A stretch of 64,000 nucleotides of DNA, taken from Formicarius rufipectus. Its lineage: Eukaryota; Chordata; Aves; Passeriformes; Formicariidae. Below the pieces are notes generated by a model. That model had not been told where the DNA came from. It was given only the letters and a program-made list of their open reading frames with translations, and ran no database searches. Position numbers and translations under genes: made by a program. Below are positions 13,291-25,099 of this stretch, piece by piece (position 1 is the stretch's first letter; each line of letters starts with the position of its first letter). Location of the stretch: contig VXAU01002082.1 of NCBI GenBank assembly GCA_013399695.1, forward strand, positions 62,001 to 126,000, in the 5' to 3' direction.

Positions 13291-13481
13291 AGGTTGGTTT
13301 TGTTTAGTTTGGTTTTTTGGTTTTGTTGTTTATTGTTTTTGGGGGGTTTTTTTAGTTGGTTGGTTGGTTGGTTTTTTGTTTGTTTTTTTCTTCCAGTTTG
13401 GGTTGTTTGGACTGAGGAGGGTTTGTTTATTGGCTTTTGTTTTGTTTTGGCTTGAGGTTTTTCGGTTTAGTTTGGTTTTTC
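13291..13481 (+). repeat. G/T-only low-complexity island 2
   Basis: About 190 bp of GGTTTT, TTGG, GTTTG and GGGGGGTTTTTTT runs with very few A or C. It includes four adjacent TTGG units near 13357. It is of the same kind as the islands at 4.2, 21.6, 27.9, 38.15 and 52.46 kb. No coding value. Confidence 0.85.
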
Positions 13482-16439
13482 ATGCGGAAGGGAGGTTTGG
13501 GTGGGGATAGGTATTGATTTTCTGGGGCTTCATCTTGGTTTTTCTCCATAACTACAATATACAAGTGAAATGTTCATACCATCCTGAAAGGATAAGTGTT
13601 CCCAGTCATCTCTGATACTGGATGTTGTTGAGGTTGTGAATGTTGAAGACATTACACTGTAGCTTACTTTTGGAGGTTGTCATTTCAAGCCACCAGTGCA
13701 CTCAAACACATCTTAATGCTACCACCTGAGCTCAAGATTTATGAGATTATGAGCTCAAGGTATTATGAGATTCAGGATGAGCCTTTAGTATGTGATCCTT
13801 CATCTGATCCTCATGAAATCCTCGTTTCTTCCAAAAATCTAGTGCTGCTCCATAGGTTGCCATCTGTGCCTAATACTGGTCGGTATTTCAGAGTTGCTAA
13901 AATCATTGAAACCAGAAAGAACATAGTCAAAGATGAAACTTTTTTATGTTTTCGTTGTTGGTTTTGTTTTGTTTTGTTTTGTTTTTTTGAATCTGACCTT
14001 TTTTTAGAATTGTTCACTTTATAAATTTTACTTTTTTTTGTACTTCAAATCAAGCTGAGATACAGCTATGAAAAGTGCTTCTTTAAGGTTTTTATAAATA
14101 AGATTCTAACTTATTGGAGGAATATGAAGAGTCTGAAAAAGTGATGGCATCCAGGAAATCATAAATGCATCAATCTCTGTGTTTTGGTTTTTGGTTTTAT
14201 TTGTTTTTTGTGTTGTTTTTTTTCCCCCTATGTGTTACATCATATTTAGAGTTCTATTTGTATATTATATGTTGGTTTTATCCCCTCTTTAATCTCCCTG
14301 TTTCATTTCTATGCATGCACATGATAGTCTGGAATTTGATTCTTATTGAAATTTGCATTGACATTAAAATGAGATAAATTCCTCTGAGAGTACTGAGATT
14401 CACCTCAGAGTAGTAATTCCATATATTAAAAAGCTTTAAAATTTCTATAAAGTAGTGGTAAAGAAAAAAACATTGATGAAATAATAAAAGTTTTGAAGAA
14501 AATTGCTTCCTAACCAAGACCTTGAATACCAGCTTCAACACCTTTTCAAATTTACCAAGGTAGAAGTAACATAGAAAAAGTTCATTTTTTGCTATGTGGA
14601 TCCTGAAGGCTGGCAGCACAGTGATTCATGACACAATTGTGGCTTAAAAATCCTTTATACAAAACAAAACAATGAAATTAGGTGTTCCTTCTGGATTTTT
14701 TTTTTGCATTATGGAATAGAAGTCTGAACAAAGGAAAAATCTCTGTACTTCGAAGTGAACAAAACAATTAGTGCTTATACATTTAGAAGAAATGTGTTTT
14801 TTTCTCCATGTACAAGAAAATTCTCTCACATATGAGTTGTTGTGTTTAACAGCCATATTAGAAAAACATTGTGAAGCTATGCAAGTGAATTTTAGCCTTA
14901 TATGGATGTTACCAGATCACTAATTGACTGTTCTCAGTTTAAAAAAAAAAAAAATCAACTTAGATTCACTGTAAAGCTCTATCAAATCTGAGTGCTGAAT
15001 TTAAGGTAAATTTATTTCAAACCTGGAACGTTAGTTTTGAGTAAAAATTTTGTCTGTCTGTGTTTTTGCATACCTTCCACTATAAACTAAGAAAAGAGTG
15101 TTCCAGCTGAGTTTTGCTTTGAGTTTCTTAGTTCATATGAAACTCAAAATGAAACTCACGATTGTGTGAACCGAAACTGGAAAAAAATTCTTACAGCTTT
15201 AGACAGCATGTTGCTTGCAGAACAACTGTGTCATCACAAACATTAAGGGCAATTCTTTGGTTTACCTTCCATGAAAACAGAAATGAATATGGGAAATTAT
15301 TCTGATTCCCCTTACATTTTTGGTGAGTTCACGTACAAAACTTAGGTAGGATTCCATTCACGCTCCTAGGTGTAATCTTTGTACGCCTCACAAATACATC
15401 TGTGGGATTTATACATAAGGGGAACAACTTTGTCTCACAGTGAAGCTAACAGTTTCACAGTCTTGGAAGTGATATACTACTTAAGAGTACAAGTCTGTTT
15501 CCCATACTCACGTTGAAGTACATCTAGAAGCCATTGGTCATATATATTTTTAGTGGACATGTGAAAATTATGAAAAAGGTTGAACGTTTGCAATAATAAT
15601 TTCTCTCACCATTCCATCCACCTCCATACACTTATCTAATTTCTCTCACTGGTTAAGGCATTATCTACTCTTACTTCTCCCACCATTATCTTATTTGATT
15701 CATATTATAACACCAGTGAGGAGCCTTCAAGGTTTTAAGTTTGGTTAAATCATACATCAGTTCAAAATCTTTATGTCTTTAATACTGATGAAACATAAGT
15801 TGAGGAGGGGTGGGCTGAAGAACGAAAAATACGCAACTCAAGGCTGTTAAAGCCACAGGATAACAGAATTCCCCATGTCATGGCCTCTGGTAGTATGCAA
15901 ACCTACAGGAGTTACACTTCCTAGAGGTATTCTGCCTCGCCAAACCTTTGCAGAGACAAGATGTCTCAAAGTAAGTCAACCCTGTGGAGCACCTCTCCCT
16001 ACCCTCACCAATACTCTTTTTTCAAACCCAGTGCTGGACATCATATAATTGTGTTTGCCAGAAAACATGCCAAACAAATCATAATAANGGAAGGAAAATA
16101 AAACAAAGGCCCATCCTAGTTATGTTATTTATAGATTCAAGACTTTGTGTTGATTTTAATTGAAGAAACATTTTAAATACTAATCCAAGCTTTCAAAAGC
16201 ATGTATTAGTCATTGACTTATATATTCTTCTACATGTGCTTAATATTTAGGCAATTTACTATTTTTATCTTAATTAAGATAGATCTTCCTAGCCAGCAAC
16301 AAACTAAGTCATCTGTACTATCACAGCAGTCAAGCCAGCGAGGCACTGAATTTTGAGATGTGTCTGCCTCAGTGGGAGGATTCCTAGAAGAAACATTCAT
16401 TTCTGTGCTGCTGTCATTTAGTAACGAACATACGTAAAC
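13482..16439. other. AT-rich unique DNA with small G/T runs
   Basis: Short GTTTT runs lie at about 13949-13989 and 14184-14222. A 14-base A tract is at 14941-14954, and one ambiguous base is at 16088. Frames of 115 codons (13677-14024, plus) and 113 codons (14278-14619, minus) have no recognisable motif and run into low-complexity sequence; I do not call them genes. Confidence 0.5.
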
Positions 16440-16660
16440 CTGCCTCATGAAGAAAGACTGAAGAAGCTCAGTCTACACAGTTTCACAGAAGGTTAAGGAG
16501 CAAAGTCCATTCAAAAAAATGTCAGGAAGGGCTTTTCAATCTAGCAAAGACATGACAAGATGCCTGTCACCAAAATCTGTTCAGAGCAGAAGATGCATTT
16601 TCTTTTCCAGTTATTTAACCATAGGTACAACAAATGAAATGTTCACTGTCATATGATGTT
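16440..16660 (+). mobile_element. Ancient CR1 LINE fragment, 3' portion
   Basis: The stretch keeps the order of landmarks found near the 3' end of old amniote CR1 elements: ATGAAGAAAGACTGAAGAAG at the start, GAAGGTTAAGGAG next, then GGGCTTTTCAATCTAGCAAAG, and a diverged TTATTTAACCATAGGTACAA before the end. These were recognised from memory of the family, allowing many mismatches and small gaps. No frame survives across it and the canonical 3' terminal repeat is not visible. It is more decayed than the other CR1 copies here, so it probably predates modern birds. Confidence 0.65.
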
Positions 16661-19600
16661 TCTGAGTAAATTGGATATATTTTGAAAGTTATTCACCATC
16701 TCTTTGATTTGTTTTGGAAAAGGATTCTGTGGTGAAGCTTCATCACATATAGGCAGATTAAATGGTCACAGCAGTCTTCTTTAGCTGAAACTGTTGTATA
16801 TCTATTTACAGTGTCAGGTGTTATGTATGTTTAACGTACAAGCACTCTGACACCTAAAGAAGTGATCTGTGCTCAATCTGGAACATTTTCATATAATCCA
16901 GATAATATATTAAATAGAAATCAAGTTGCTAGCTCATCTTTCAAGACCATTTTTGGGTCTTTAAAGAAGAAATAGGTAAGTTAAACTATGTTACTTAAGT
17001 TAAATGTCGATATATTACAAGTTTATTGTAAAAAACAATCAACATTCTAACAAAAGTTATACATTTTTATTTTATTTTTTTTAAGTTTATGGTAACATGT
17101 CCATAGACTTCTGCAGTACAACATAAACTAGAGTTAAATCTAAAACTGTTTACCTGGCTCTGGCAGGTAAGTTTCACAAGTTCTAGAAATTCCGTTTCCT
17201 AAGATAAATGCTTTGGGATTAAACAGAACTGGTGGAGTTTGACAGGAATTCTTTTGTAATTGTTAATTTTTCTAGTTTTTAATATTTCTAGTCTTTTGCA
17301 AGTCCCACTACTATGAAAAAATCAATTTTTTATACTTTGCTAGTTCTCCTCCTGTTTCTAATGGAAGTAAACACATATGGAAAGAAAAGAGTAGAAAGAA
17401 ATGAAGATAAATGCTTTTCCTGAATATTAGAGGAAACATTGTGGGGAATATTTTTTTTTTTTGGAAACACTAAAGAAATAAAATTTTATTTTGTTCAGTG
17501 CAGTTTTCATTCTCTGATCTCTTATTAATGGTACAGGGTCTGCTCTGAATAATTCCCTGAGCTGAATCATATTTTCCCTTCAGTTCTCCTTTTACCATCA
17601 AGAGGGACATGGAAGACAGGGAAGGTCACAATGTCCTGTGGCTAATGGCATCTTAGAAAGTATGAGGGGCATTTCCAGGATCAGGTCATTTGCTCTTCTG
17701 GTCCACTCTCCATGCTTCCATCTAAAGTCCTGAAGCATGTGGCAAACAAAAATCCTGCACAGAATCTTACAAAATTACCATCTCCCTTATTTGAAAGTCT
17801 GGTCATCCTGTTATACCTGTCTTTTTCTTTAACCTTGATTTGCACCCGGTGTTTAGTCACAAACCTTACCACTGATACCATTCAAAAGGAAGATGATGAA
17901 CATAGCTAGACACAATATATATAATTATGTGTGCACACATGCACACACAGATATACATATATTTATATATCTATATATATACACATGCATTTGTAAATAT
18001 CATCTATCTTCAGTGATAGCAAGTATATAGCAGTTTGGCTTTTTCTTTTTTCTTTTTTTTTTTTTTTCCTACTGTTTCTCACAAAGAAGACTACAAGGAA
18101 AAACAGCCCTGAAATTGTCAGAATATAAGTTAAACAACATTATGTTTTGTTACAAAAATACAAATTGTTTACAGCAATTTGTAACACGTGGTTATGTTTT
18201 AAATGGGTAAATCCTAACTGCCTACTTGAGTTCTAGCAGCTAAGTATTATTCAGCACTACTTTAATTTTCTATTATATTCATGCTAAGTGATTTTCATGC
18301 ACATCAGCTTCAGCAGCAGCCTGAAGTAGCAGTGGCTAGAGAAAACTAAAATCCTCCTATCTGCTACTGAGAGATAAAGAAACTGAGTTGGTTTTAATAT
18401 TAGAATTAGATTTATGGTAAAATTAGATGACGGGCTAATCCCCAGACACTATCCACACTTCCTTCATAGAAAGAGCTCTTTTCTCTACAGGTTTTGCCTG
18501 TGTTCACATAAAGTGTTGTCTTCTCAATATATCAGGCTTCACCTAAGTAAAATTTGATCGAGAACAAGAAATATCATGATTCAACAATTGACACACAACA
18601 CCCAAGCATGACTGATGTCAAATCTGTGTGATACAGATTTGACTATATCCAGACCCAATTTTGTGGGTTTATAGCAGTTGTTTCCATTGGAGTGTGTAAA
18701 GCAATTTTTGTGCTCTCACTGCAGACCTAGAAAACCCCACCTTTCTGGACATTGAATCATACAAATAGTTGAGTAAAGTCACAGTAGTGAAAAGCACAAA
18801 TATAAAGATTTTGCCATTCTACTGTTGGGATAAAGCATCTCTGGTGCTAAGAAGCTATTATCACCGAAATCAGTGAGCTCACCATTTACCCCAAAAGGGC
18901 ATTTAAGCAAGACAGAAAAACAAGAGACATCTGCCCCTAAAGTGCCTTACCAATAAACAAAATTAGATGTGGTTGCTCTGTAAGAAACATCCAGTCATAA
19001 AATGATAGCTTCCAAAGGTAACTTTCCTTTTTAAGGACCATGTAGAGATTAATTTTCCATTTGGTCTTTGGGACTTCCAATCTCTATGCATAATGCCACT
19101 GAAATCACCAGGGCACCATGACTAATAACAGGTGCTATTGTGATGATAAAAGTACTGAAGTTTTCTCTTGACTCCCAGAATTAGTGCTGAAAAATTGTAT
19201 TGCAATACTGTTCTGATCAAGACAGCCTTGAACTCTCAGCTATGATAAGATCAAACCCGTGGCATGCCAGAATTTACACTTTTTTACTGCATGAATTTAT
19301 CTTAAAAAGAACCAAACAATTTTTACAGAGAGCTGTATTTTCATTTTCTGAACTTTTATTACAGTAGCTCTGTACCTATCATTTTCATATGCTTCCTTAA
19401 CCAGCAAATGATGTGGTAAAATTGTGGGTAGTGGCAGCATGAAGAACAGAACCATTTTAATTTGTCCCATCTGGCATATTAACATTAATAAAAGATGTTT
19501 AAAAAGAAATGCCTTGAAAGGCTTTCACCTACTGATTTAACAAGATAATAAGTATAGCTTGCAATCTGCCACTAAATATAACTGATAAGAATAAGAGTGA

Positions 19601-20183
19601 GTTTAAGATGATGATAACAGAGATTAACCTCTGAAACACTGATATAAAAAGGAAAAAAAACCCTGCTGATTGCAACATATGAACATTAAAACTGGCAACC
19701 AAACTGTCTATTATTTTTGGCTAATAGGATATATCCAAGTACAGACTATCACCAATTTAACAAACACTGCAAACCATCGAGGGACTTTATACCAATCAGG
19801 TCAATGCAGAGACAGAGCATTCCTAACCCTGTAATTGCCCACCGAGGGTACCCCATGCTGGGGAATTAACTGCTCTTTGATTGTTCCATTAAAATTTAAC
19901 CAATGAGTCGTCCTATTTTCAAGCTGCCATAAGGGGGAAAGCAACATTTTTAATTTGTCTAAAATAATTATACCATTACTTATTTTGGTTATTTGTACTC
20001 CAATATTTGAATGCCCTGAGTGGGTTGTCAGAAGCAGAGAGGGCTGGCCACAGAGACCAGTACTGACAAGTCTCCCACTGCCCCACTTAGTCCCAGATTT
20101 TAGTTGTTTGTGCCCAAATTTAAATTCAATTAAATAAATGGCATACACAGGATTTTAGTAAGTGCAGTATAATCAAAACTGAT
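16661..20183. other. AT-rich unique DNA with simple repeats
   Basis: Contains a mixed AT/CA dinucleotide stretch (about 17917-17990) and a T-rich run (about 18050-18068). At 19801-20148 (minus) an open frame of 115 codons stands out; it is described among the findings. Nothing else is recognised. Confidence 0.5.
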
Positions 20184-20314
20184 AGAGTTAAAGAAGTGTT
20201 TGGATGATACTTTCAGACACATGGAGTGATTTTTATGGATGGTCCTGTGCAAGCTAAGGTGATTCTTGATGATTCTTGAGGGTCCCTTCCAACTCAGCAT
20301 ATTCTATGATTCTG
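20184..20314 (+). mobile_element. CR1 LINE, severely 5'-truncated 3' end
   Basis: A fragment of about 130 bp that reads AAGAAGTGTTTGGATGATAC, then a diverged middle, then GGGTCCCTTCCAACTCAGCA and the terminal ATTCTATGATTCTG. That is the standard avian CR1 3' end with its octamer-type repeat. It carries only the 3' untranslated end, as is usual for CR1, which truncates at its 5' side on insertion. CR1 normally leaves no clear target duplication and none is seen. Confidence 0.9.
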
Positions 20315-21460
20315 AAAATTTTGTTGTCTTTCCCTATTCTGATGCTGAAAATGAGTTCATTCATCTGTCTCTCCATTACCTGTACTGGAACCAACTCTTC
20401 ATTCCCCTTTACTCTGTTTCTCAGAGCAAAGCAATATTTTTCTTTATTTCATTGTTCACAGAGATTTGTATTTAAGTCTGTGAGAAGGTGTTTGTTCAAT
20501 TTTTGTTCCCAGAAAAACAACAGTTGGTATATGCTATGACTGATACTTCAAGAGTGAGATTCACCTTCTGTGTTCCCAGCTGGGATGAGAGATGCTGGTG
20601 ACATCCAAGTATGACTTTTGAGGTCACAGAGGTGTACAACAAAGCAGTACTTAGCAGCTCTGTACATTTCTGATGTTCAGAAATGGGCATATGGATACGA
20701 GTGATCTGTGTGTCTTGCCAAACCTCACAATGCCTGATTAGGAATCTATGGATCAAGATGCGGGTGAAAATCTTGTGTAAAAGGACTGAAACTGATGCAA
20801 ATGTGAAATTATTTTAAAATATAATAATTTTCATTATCTACATATAAGTAGAACATCTAGAGGAAAAAAATACAATAGGTGTAACATGGCTGTTACAAAG
20901 AGACAGTGAGAAGTAATACTGTGTATCACTGTTTACAGAAATAATGGGCTTTACTTACCACAGCTATTTTAACTCTGTGAATGTATTTCAATGTTCTTAT
21001 GCCTCCAAATCAGGGATCATATTACAGAATATAACAGATGATGAATTAGAAAAAAACTTTATTAAAAGGTTAAGATCTCTTAAAACCAGATTCAGTCTAG
21101 ATAAGTTATGCCAAATGAAGGCATGACAAAGTTGCAAGAAAATTGCAGAAAATATCACGAAGTTTGAGAGAAGTTATTAATGCTTCCTCAATGTAGGAAG
21201 AGACTGCCTGGGTTATAAAAGGAATGGCATTGCTGGTTATTTAATGGGAGCCTAAAACACAAGGACTTTATGAGCTTCTTCTGTCTATTTTAACTCTGAT
21301 GGTAAATATCAAATATTTATGTAGATGAGAAGAAAATATGGCAAGTGGCTCATGTCAAAGTAGTATTTATAAACTCAAGCAACATCCTTAATTGCTGGAG
21401 TGTCTCAGGTGCCTCTATTGACACCTAAGTAGTGGAGAATCAATGCTGTATTGATTTCAG

Positions 21461-21495
21461 TATTTCATATTATTATCATATTATAGTATGAAATA
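21461..21495. repeat. Short inverted repeat
   Basis: Arms TATTTCATA (21461-21469) and TATGAAATA (21487-21495) are perfect 9-bp complements around a 17-nt loop. The sequence is AT-only apart from one pair per arm. It may be chance in AT-rich DNA. Confidence 0.4.
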
Positions 21496-21603
21496 TAGCA
21501 TTTCACTAGGAAAAATTTCAGGATACAGTTTCTTTCACCCATTCCTGTGCCATTTCCTTTGAGTGAATCCAAATAACATATCCTTTGGGATATTTCATGT
21601 GTG

Positions 21604-21690
21604 TGGTGTTTTGTTAGGTTGGTTTGGTTTTATTTTGTGCTTTTGTTTGCTTGTTTTTCTTTTATTTCAGTATTGGGGGGGTTGGTGGTG
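21604..21690 (+). repeat. G/T-rich low-complexity island 3
   Basis: Shorter and less pure than the others: GGTTGGTTTGGTTTT, then GTTTGCTTGTTTTT, then GGGGGGGTTGGTGGTG after a short break. The strand orientation, with G and T on plus, is the same as in islands 1, 2, 4, 5 and 6. Confidence 0.7.
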
Positions 21691-24419
21691 TCAAGGAGGC
21701 AGTAGAGTGGGGCAGCTTCCTTTGCTTCTGCATTCAAATATGTAAATGTGGGCCTTGGATGCCTTTTTGCTCACCACACCAAATGTCTTAGTTCACTGGT
21801 ACCGGTGGTAACATTGTCACATGTTTTGCTTCATAACAGATGTTACTATCTTCTTGTATTTTTAGCACTCAGATGTCTAAACTTGTTTAAGTCGAGTTAA
21901 ACTATGTGATGGCAGAACTTAAGCAGCCACCAGCATTTTGATTGTACTAATGTTCCCACCACCGCTACCACCAGAGAAGTTAATTTGTTTGACAAGTCCA
22001 ATGAATTAGAGAAGTGATTTGTCATATCGTGTCATATTCTTTCTCTGAGTATCTGTATCTTGCATAAAAAAAGGGAATGTAGTCCAGTTCTAGGGCTCCA
22101 TCACCCACCCCCTCCTCCTCCTCAGCGTCGCCAGCACTATCCAACACCGTCATTCAAAAAGGTAAACACATTTTATTTCATAACATATTCCAATATGTTC
22201 AAAATGTATTTTGACATGTTCTTCTTTCCTAGCTGTGCCTATTTTCTAAACACCCTGGCACATTGTCAACACTGCTGATTCACTGTGGTCTTTCTTTGAT
22301 TTCAGTGATATCAATTAAAATTGGAAAGATGTCACAAAGAACTGTTGAGGAGAGGAAGGAATTGCATTTATGTCCTACAACACAAATGTATGTGCACATC
22401 TGATTTTTCACAGGATTACAAATTCATAATGTAAATTTAACCAAGGCTTACATATTGACAGTTGTGTAACTGACAAGCAAACTCTTAAAAATGCTGCAAA
22501 GATTTGACTCAGTTACCTACATAAGCATAGGTAAATAATCAAGTATTGACACATTGATCTGCTAGTTTCTTTCTTTCTTTCACACTAGTGTATTTTTTGT
22601 TAAAGAAATGGAAAATATGTGACTAGAACACACTTGTAACTGATACCAATAAAATAAAAACAAAATAAATGCTTATTTAAGGCACATTTTGAAAGTTCTC
22701 CATCTAGTCTTTAAATGGATATGGACATCACATAGGAACTAGAGTGGACAAAGAATTCAGGACTCTCCCTTCTATTATAAGAGATACAGGTTTTCCAGAG
22801 ACTTCAGCTGGGCTTTGTGTTCATCCAATGAATTTGGAGTCACACAAATTACAGATGGTTCATGACAGAGCCTCCAGTGTTTCTGCCTCTTATAGGAACA
22901 TTTTGCCACAGTAAGACTACTCTCTTAATACCAGTTTAGCACAAAATTTTCTATCCTCAGTTGTATCACTGATAGAGTGGGTGTTAAAGGTTTTAATGCA
23001 ATACACATTGCATCATCTAAGGATCTGCATGTGGATGAAAAATGGGACTTTAAAGACCAAAGTTTGTTAACTTTCCACCCATATACATAGCCTTTCAGTT
23101 TTTCCCCCAAATAATCTTAATTATTGCAAACACTGTTCATACTTAGTAAATCATGCATGATCCCACCAAAGCACAGACAGAGTAAGTTATGTTGAGAAGT
23201 CAGTGACGCATTTCAAGTTGGTGACTTTGACTAGAAAAACCTGTAATATATGCGATTAAAATTTACATGGAAGACTCACACTGAATTAAACTTGGGAGGC
23301 TCAAGGCAGAGGAGGGTATTTAATTCAGAGCTTGTAGGTTATTGGTTTTTTGCCTGTGTTTAAGTAATACAGATGCTACTGCACAAAATTTGATCATTGT
23401 ATGTTCACGACTTGCAAGAAAAAAAACCTAGAACTCATGCATAAAGGAAGCATTTATAAAGCAGTATCCTCAAAGCACACTGGGAATGAGCATACCTGAA
23501 TAGCTTGAGGACCTAGACCTGAGGTCTGGTACATAATCCAAGCTCACAGCACTAAAAATTATGGGCAGAGATATGGTCCACACAGACTGTTGTTTGACTA
23601 TTAAAGTTCCACATTATAGTTTCAATCTAATGGGAAAGTAGGAGATATAAAAACAATTTATATATAGCTGTCATTGTAGACATCGAATATCACACAGAAG
23701 CAGCTAAACTTTCCATATTCTAAGGTAATATAGAAAAAAAATTAAAAAATTATAAATAGAATAAAAATTCTTGCTTGAATGTGGAAGAATTTAGTTCCAA
23801 TGCAATCTTCAGTTTATTTGATGCAATAAACTTGAAAATGGAGAATGAAAAAGAGTCATGCAGAGAAAGATCTTATTTCATCAGGATTTTACAGTGTATT
23901 ATTTTAGTTTAAGATGATACAGAATAGCCTTGATCAACTGTTTTTTCTCCCCCGTCCCATAAGGTTCTACTTTGAGACCTCCATATGCTCAGTTTTAATA
24001 ATTTGCTTCCAAAACCCAGGAATGATTCCAAATATAAATTATGGAAATATGCTTTTTACTAAAAAAAAAGAAAAAAAAAATCCAAACCCAGGTATGAAAT
24101 TTTTGAAATACATGCTGTGGAATTAATATTTTTAATCACATTCACAGATTCTTTCTCTTTTCCACTCTAGCCCTCTAATAGCACTGCTCTAAATGCTGTA
24201 AGGATATTTCCTCGTTTCACTGTGGTTTTGTGACCTGCCTCAGTAACTGCATTGCTAACCATCATTTGCCACGCAGCTGCCACTCATCTTCTTGTTACAG
24301 CAATATCTCTCTACAAAGGTGTTATAGTTTTAGAATCTGGTGGAATTTTTCATTCCCCTACCACAAAATGAAGTGTTAATAGCTCTTATCTTTGTTCACT
24401 GCCTCTAACAAAAGGGGCA

Positions 24420-25030
24420 GATGACGAGTCAAGGTGTTACCTAGCAGCAGTAATGGTTGGGGTGGGCATGTAAGGGGAAGGGGGGACTTTTGGTTTTTCT
24501 CTGCTGGAAGAGGAGGAGGACTGTGGGAAGAAGGGGAGAGAGACGGCTCTCGGGTGGAACCTCTGCCTACGAGTTTGGTCTCCTTCTTTTTTTTTCCTCC
24601 CATTTCCCAATCCCTGAATTTTTGGAGTTCCCAGTGCTTCAGAGAGAGAGAGAGAGACTTGCTATCTGGGGCCTTTTGCATTGGGCTTCCTGAGAGGGCC
24701 AGTGGCTGCCAGCCTGGGCACAAGGAACCCCCAGCATTGGCGGCCGCCAGCTCAGAGTGACATCCATTCTCCAGCCACGGACTGAGAGAGAGGTTTTGTC
24801 CGCAGAAAAAGGATCCCANATCCCAGCTGTTTCCCTCTCTGCGTGGCTTCTTCCAACCGGCCCCACACGGACTTCTCTCCACCCACCCCCGGGGATCAGC
24901 TCAGCACTAGCTGAGTAGCAACATTGCCATCTGCTGTCTGTAAATATTGTTGCGCCCAATGGGAGCTCAAAACTGGGGGGCGGGCAGTTCAAGGAGGGTT
25001 ATCAAAAAATTGGGAGTTTAGTCCTGGTTG
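24420..25030. other. GC-rich block of unclear origin, LTR or promoter candidate
   Basis: About 600 bp of distinctly higher G+C inside AT-rich DNA. It holds a purine-rich first half with a GA repeat (about 24640-24657), GGCGGCCGCC near 24740, and a promoter-like end with CCAATGGG (about 24957) and GGGGGGCGGGC (about 24975). CpG is depleted relative to the GC content, so it is not a typical CpG island. A 168-codon frame (24376-24882, minus) and frames on plus have no recognisable domain. A possible 6-bp duplication TCAAGG (24429-24434 and 24989-24994) brackets a unit starting TGTTACC, which would suit an ERVK-type LTR, but the right end lacks the expected CA. One ambiguous base is at 24819. It could be a diverged LTR, a retroposed segment or a native promoter/first exon. 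Confidence 0.4.
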
Positions 25031-25050
25031 TTTTGTTTCTCTTGAATGTG

Positions 25051-25054
<4 letters not shown>

Positions 25055-25095
<41 letters not shown>

Positions 25096-25096
25096 A
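25055..25096. repeat. (TA)n microsatellite
   Basis: About 42 bp of TA dinucleotides with one interruption (ATAC near 25078). It directly follows the GC-rich block and creates an Ile/Tyr run in one frame. Confidence 0.9.
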
Positions 25097-25099
25097 TAG

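Larger units (their letters stand above)
20315..24415. other. AT-rich unique DNA, no gene recognised
   Basis: Includes the small G/T island at 21604-21690, a short CTCC/TCC run near 22107-22122 that creates a proline run in one frame, and four TTTC units near 22566-22582. No recognisable exon. Confidence 0.5.

Noticed and set aside
24376..24882. 168-codon minus frame, the longest in the window
   Set aside because: It lies in GC-rich sequence where stops are rarer, is Ser/Pro/Leu-biased, crosses an ambiguous base and has competing frames on both strands. No domain recognised.
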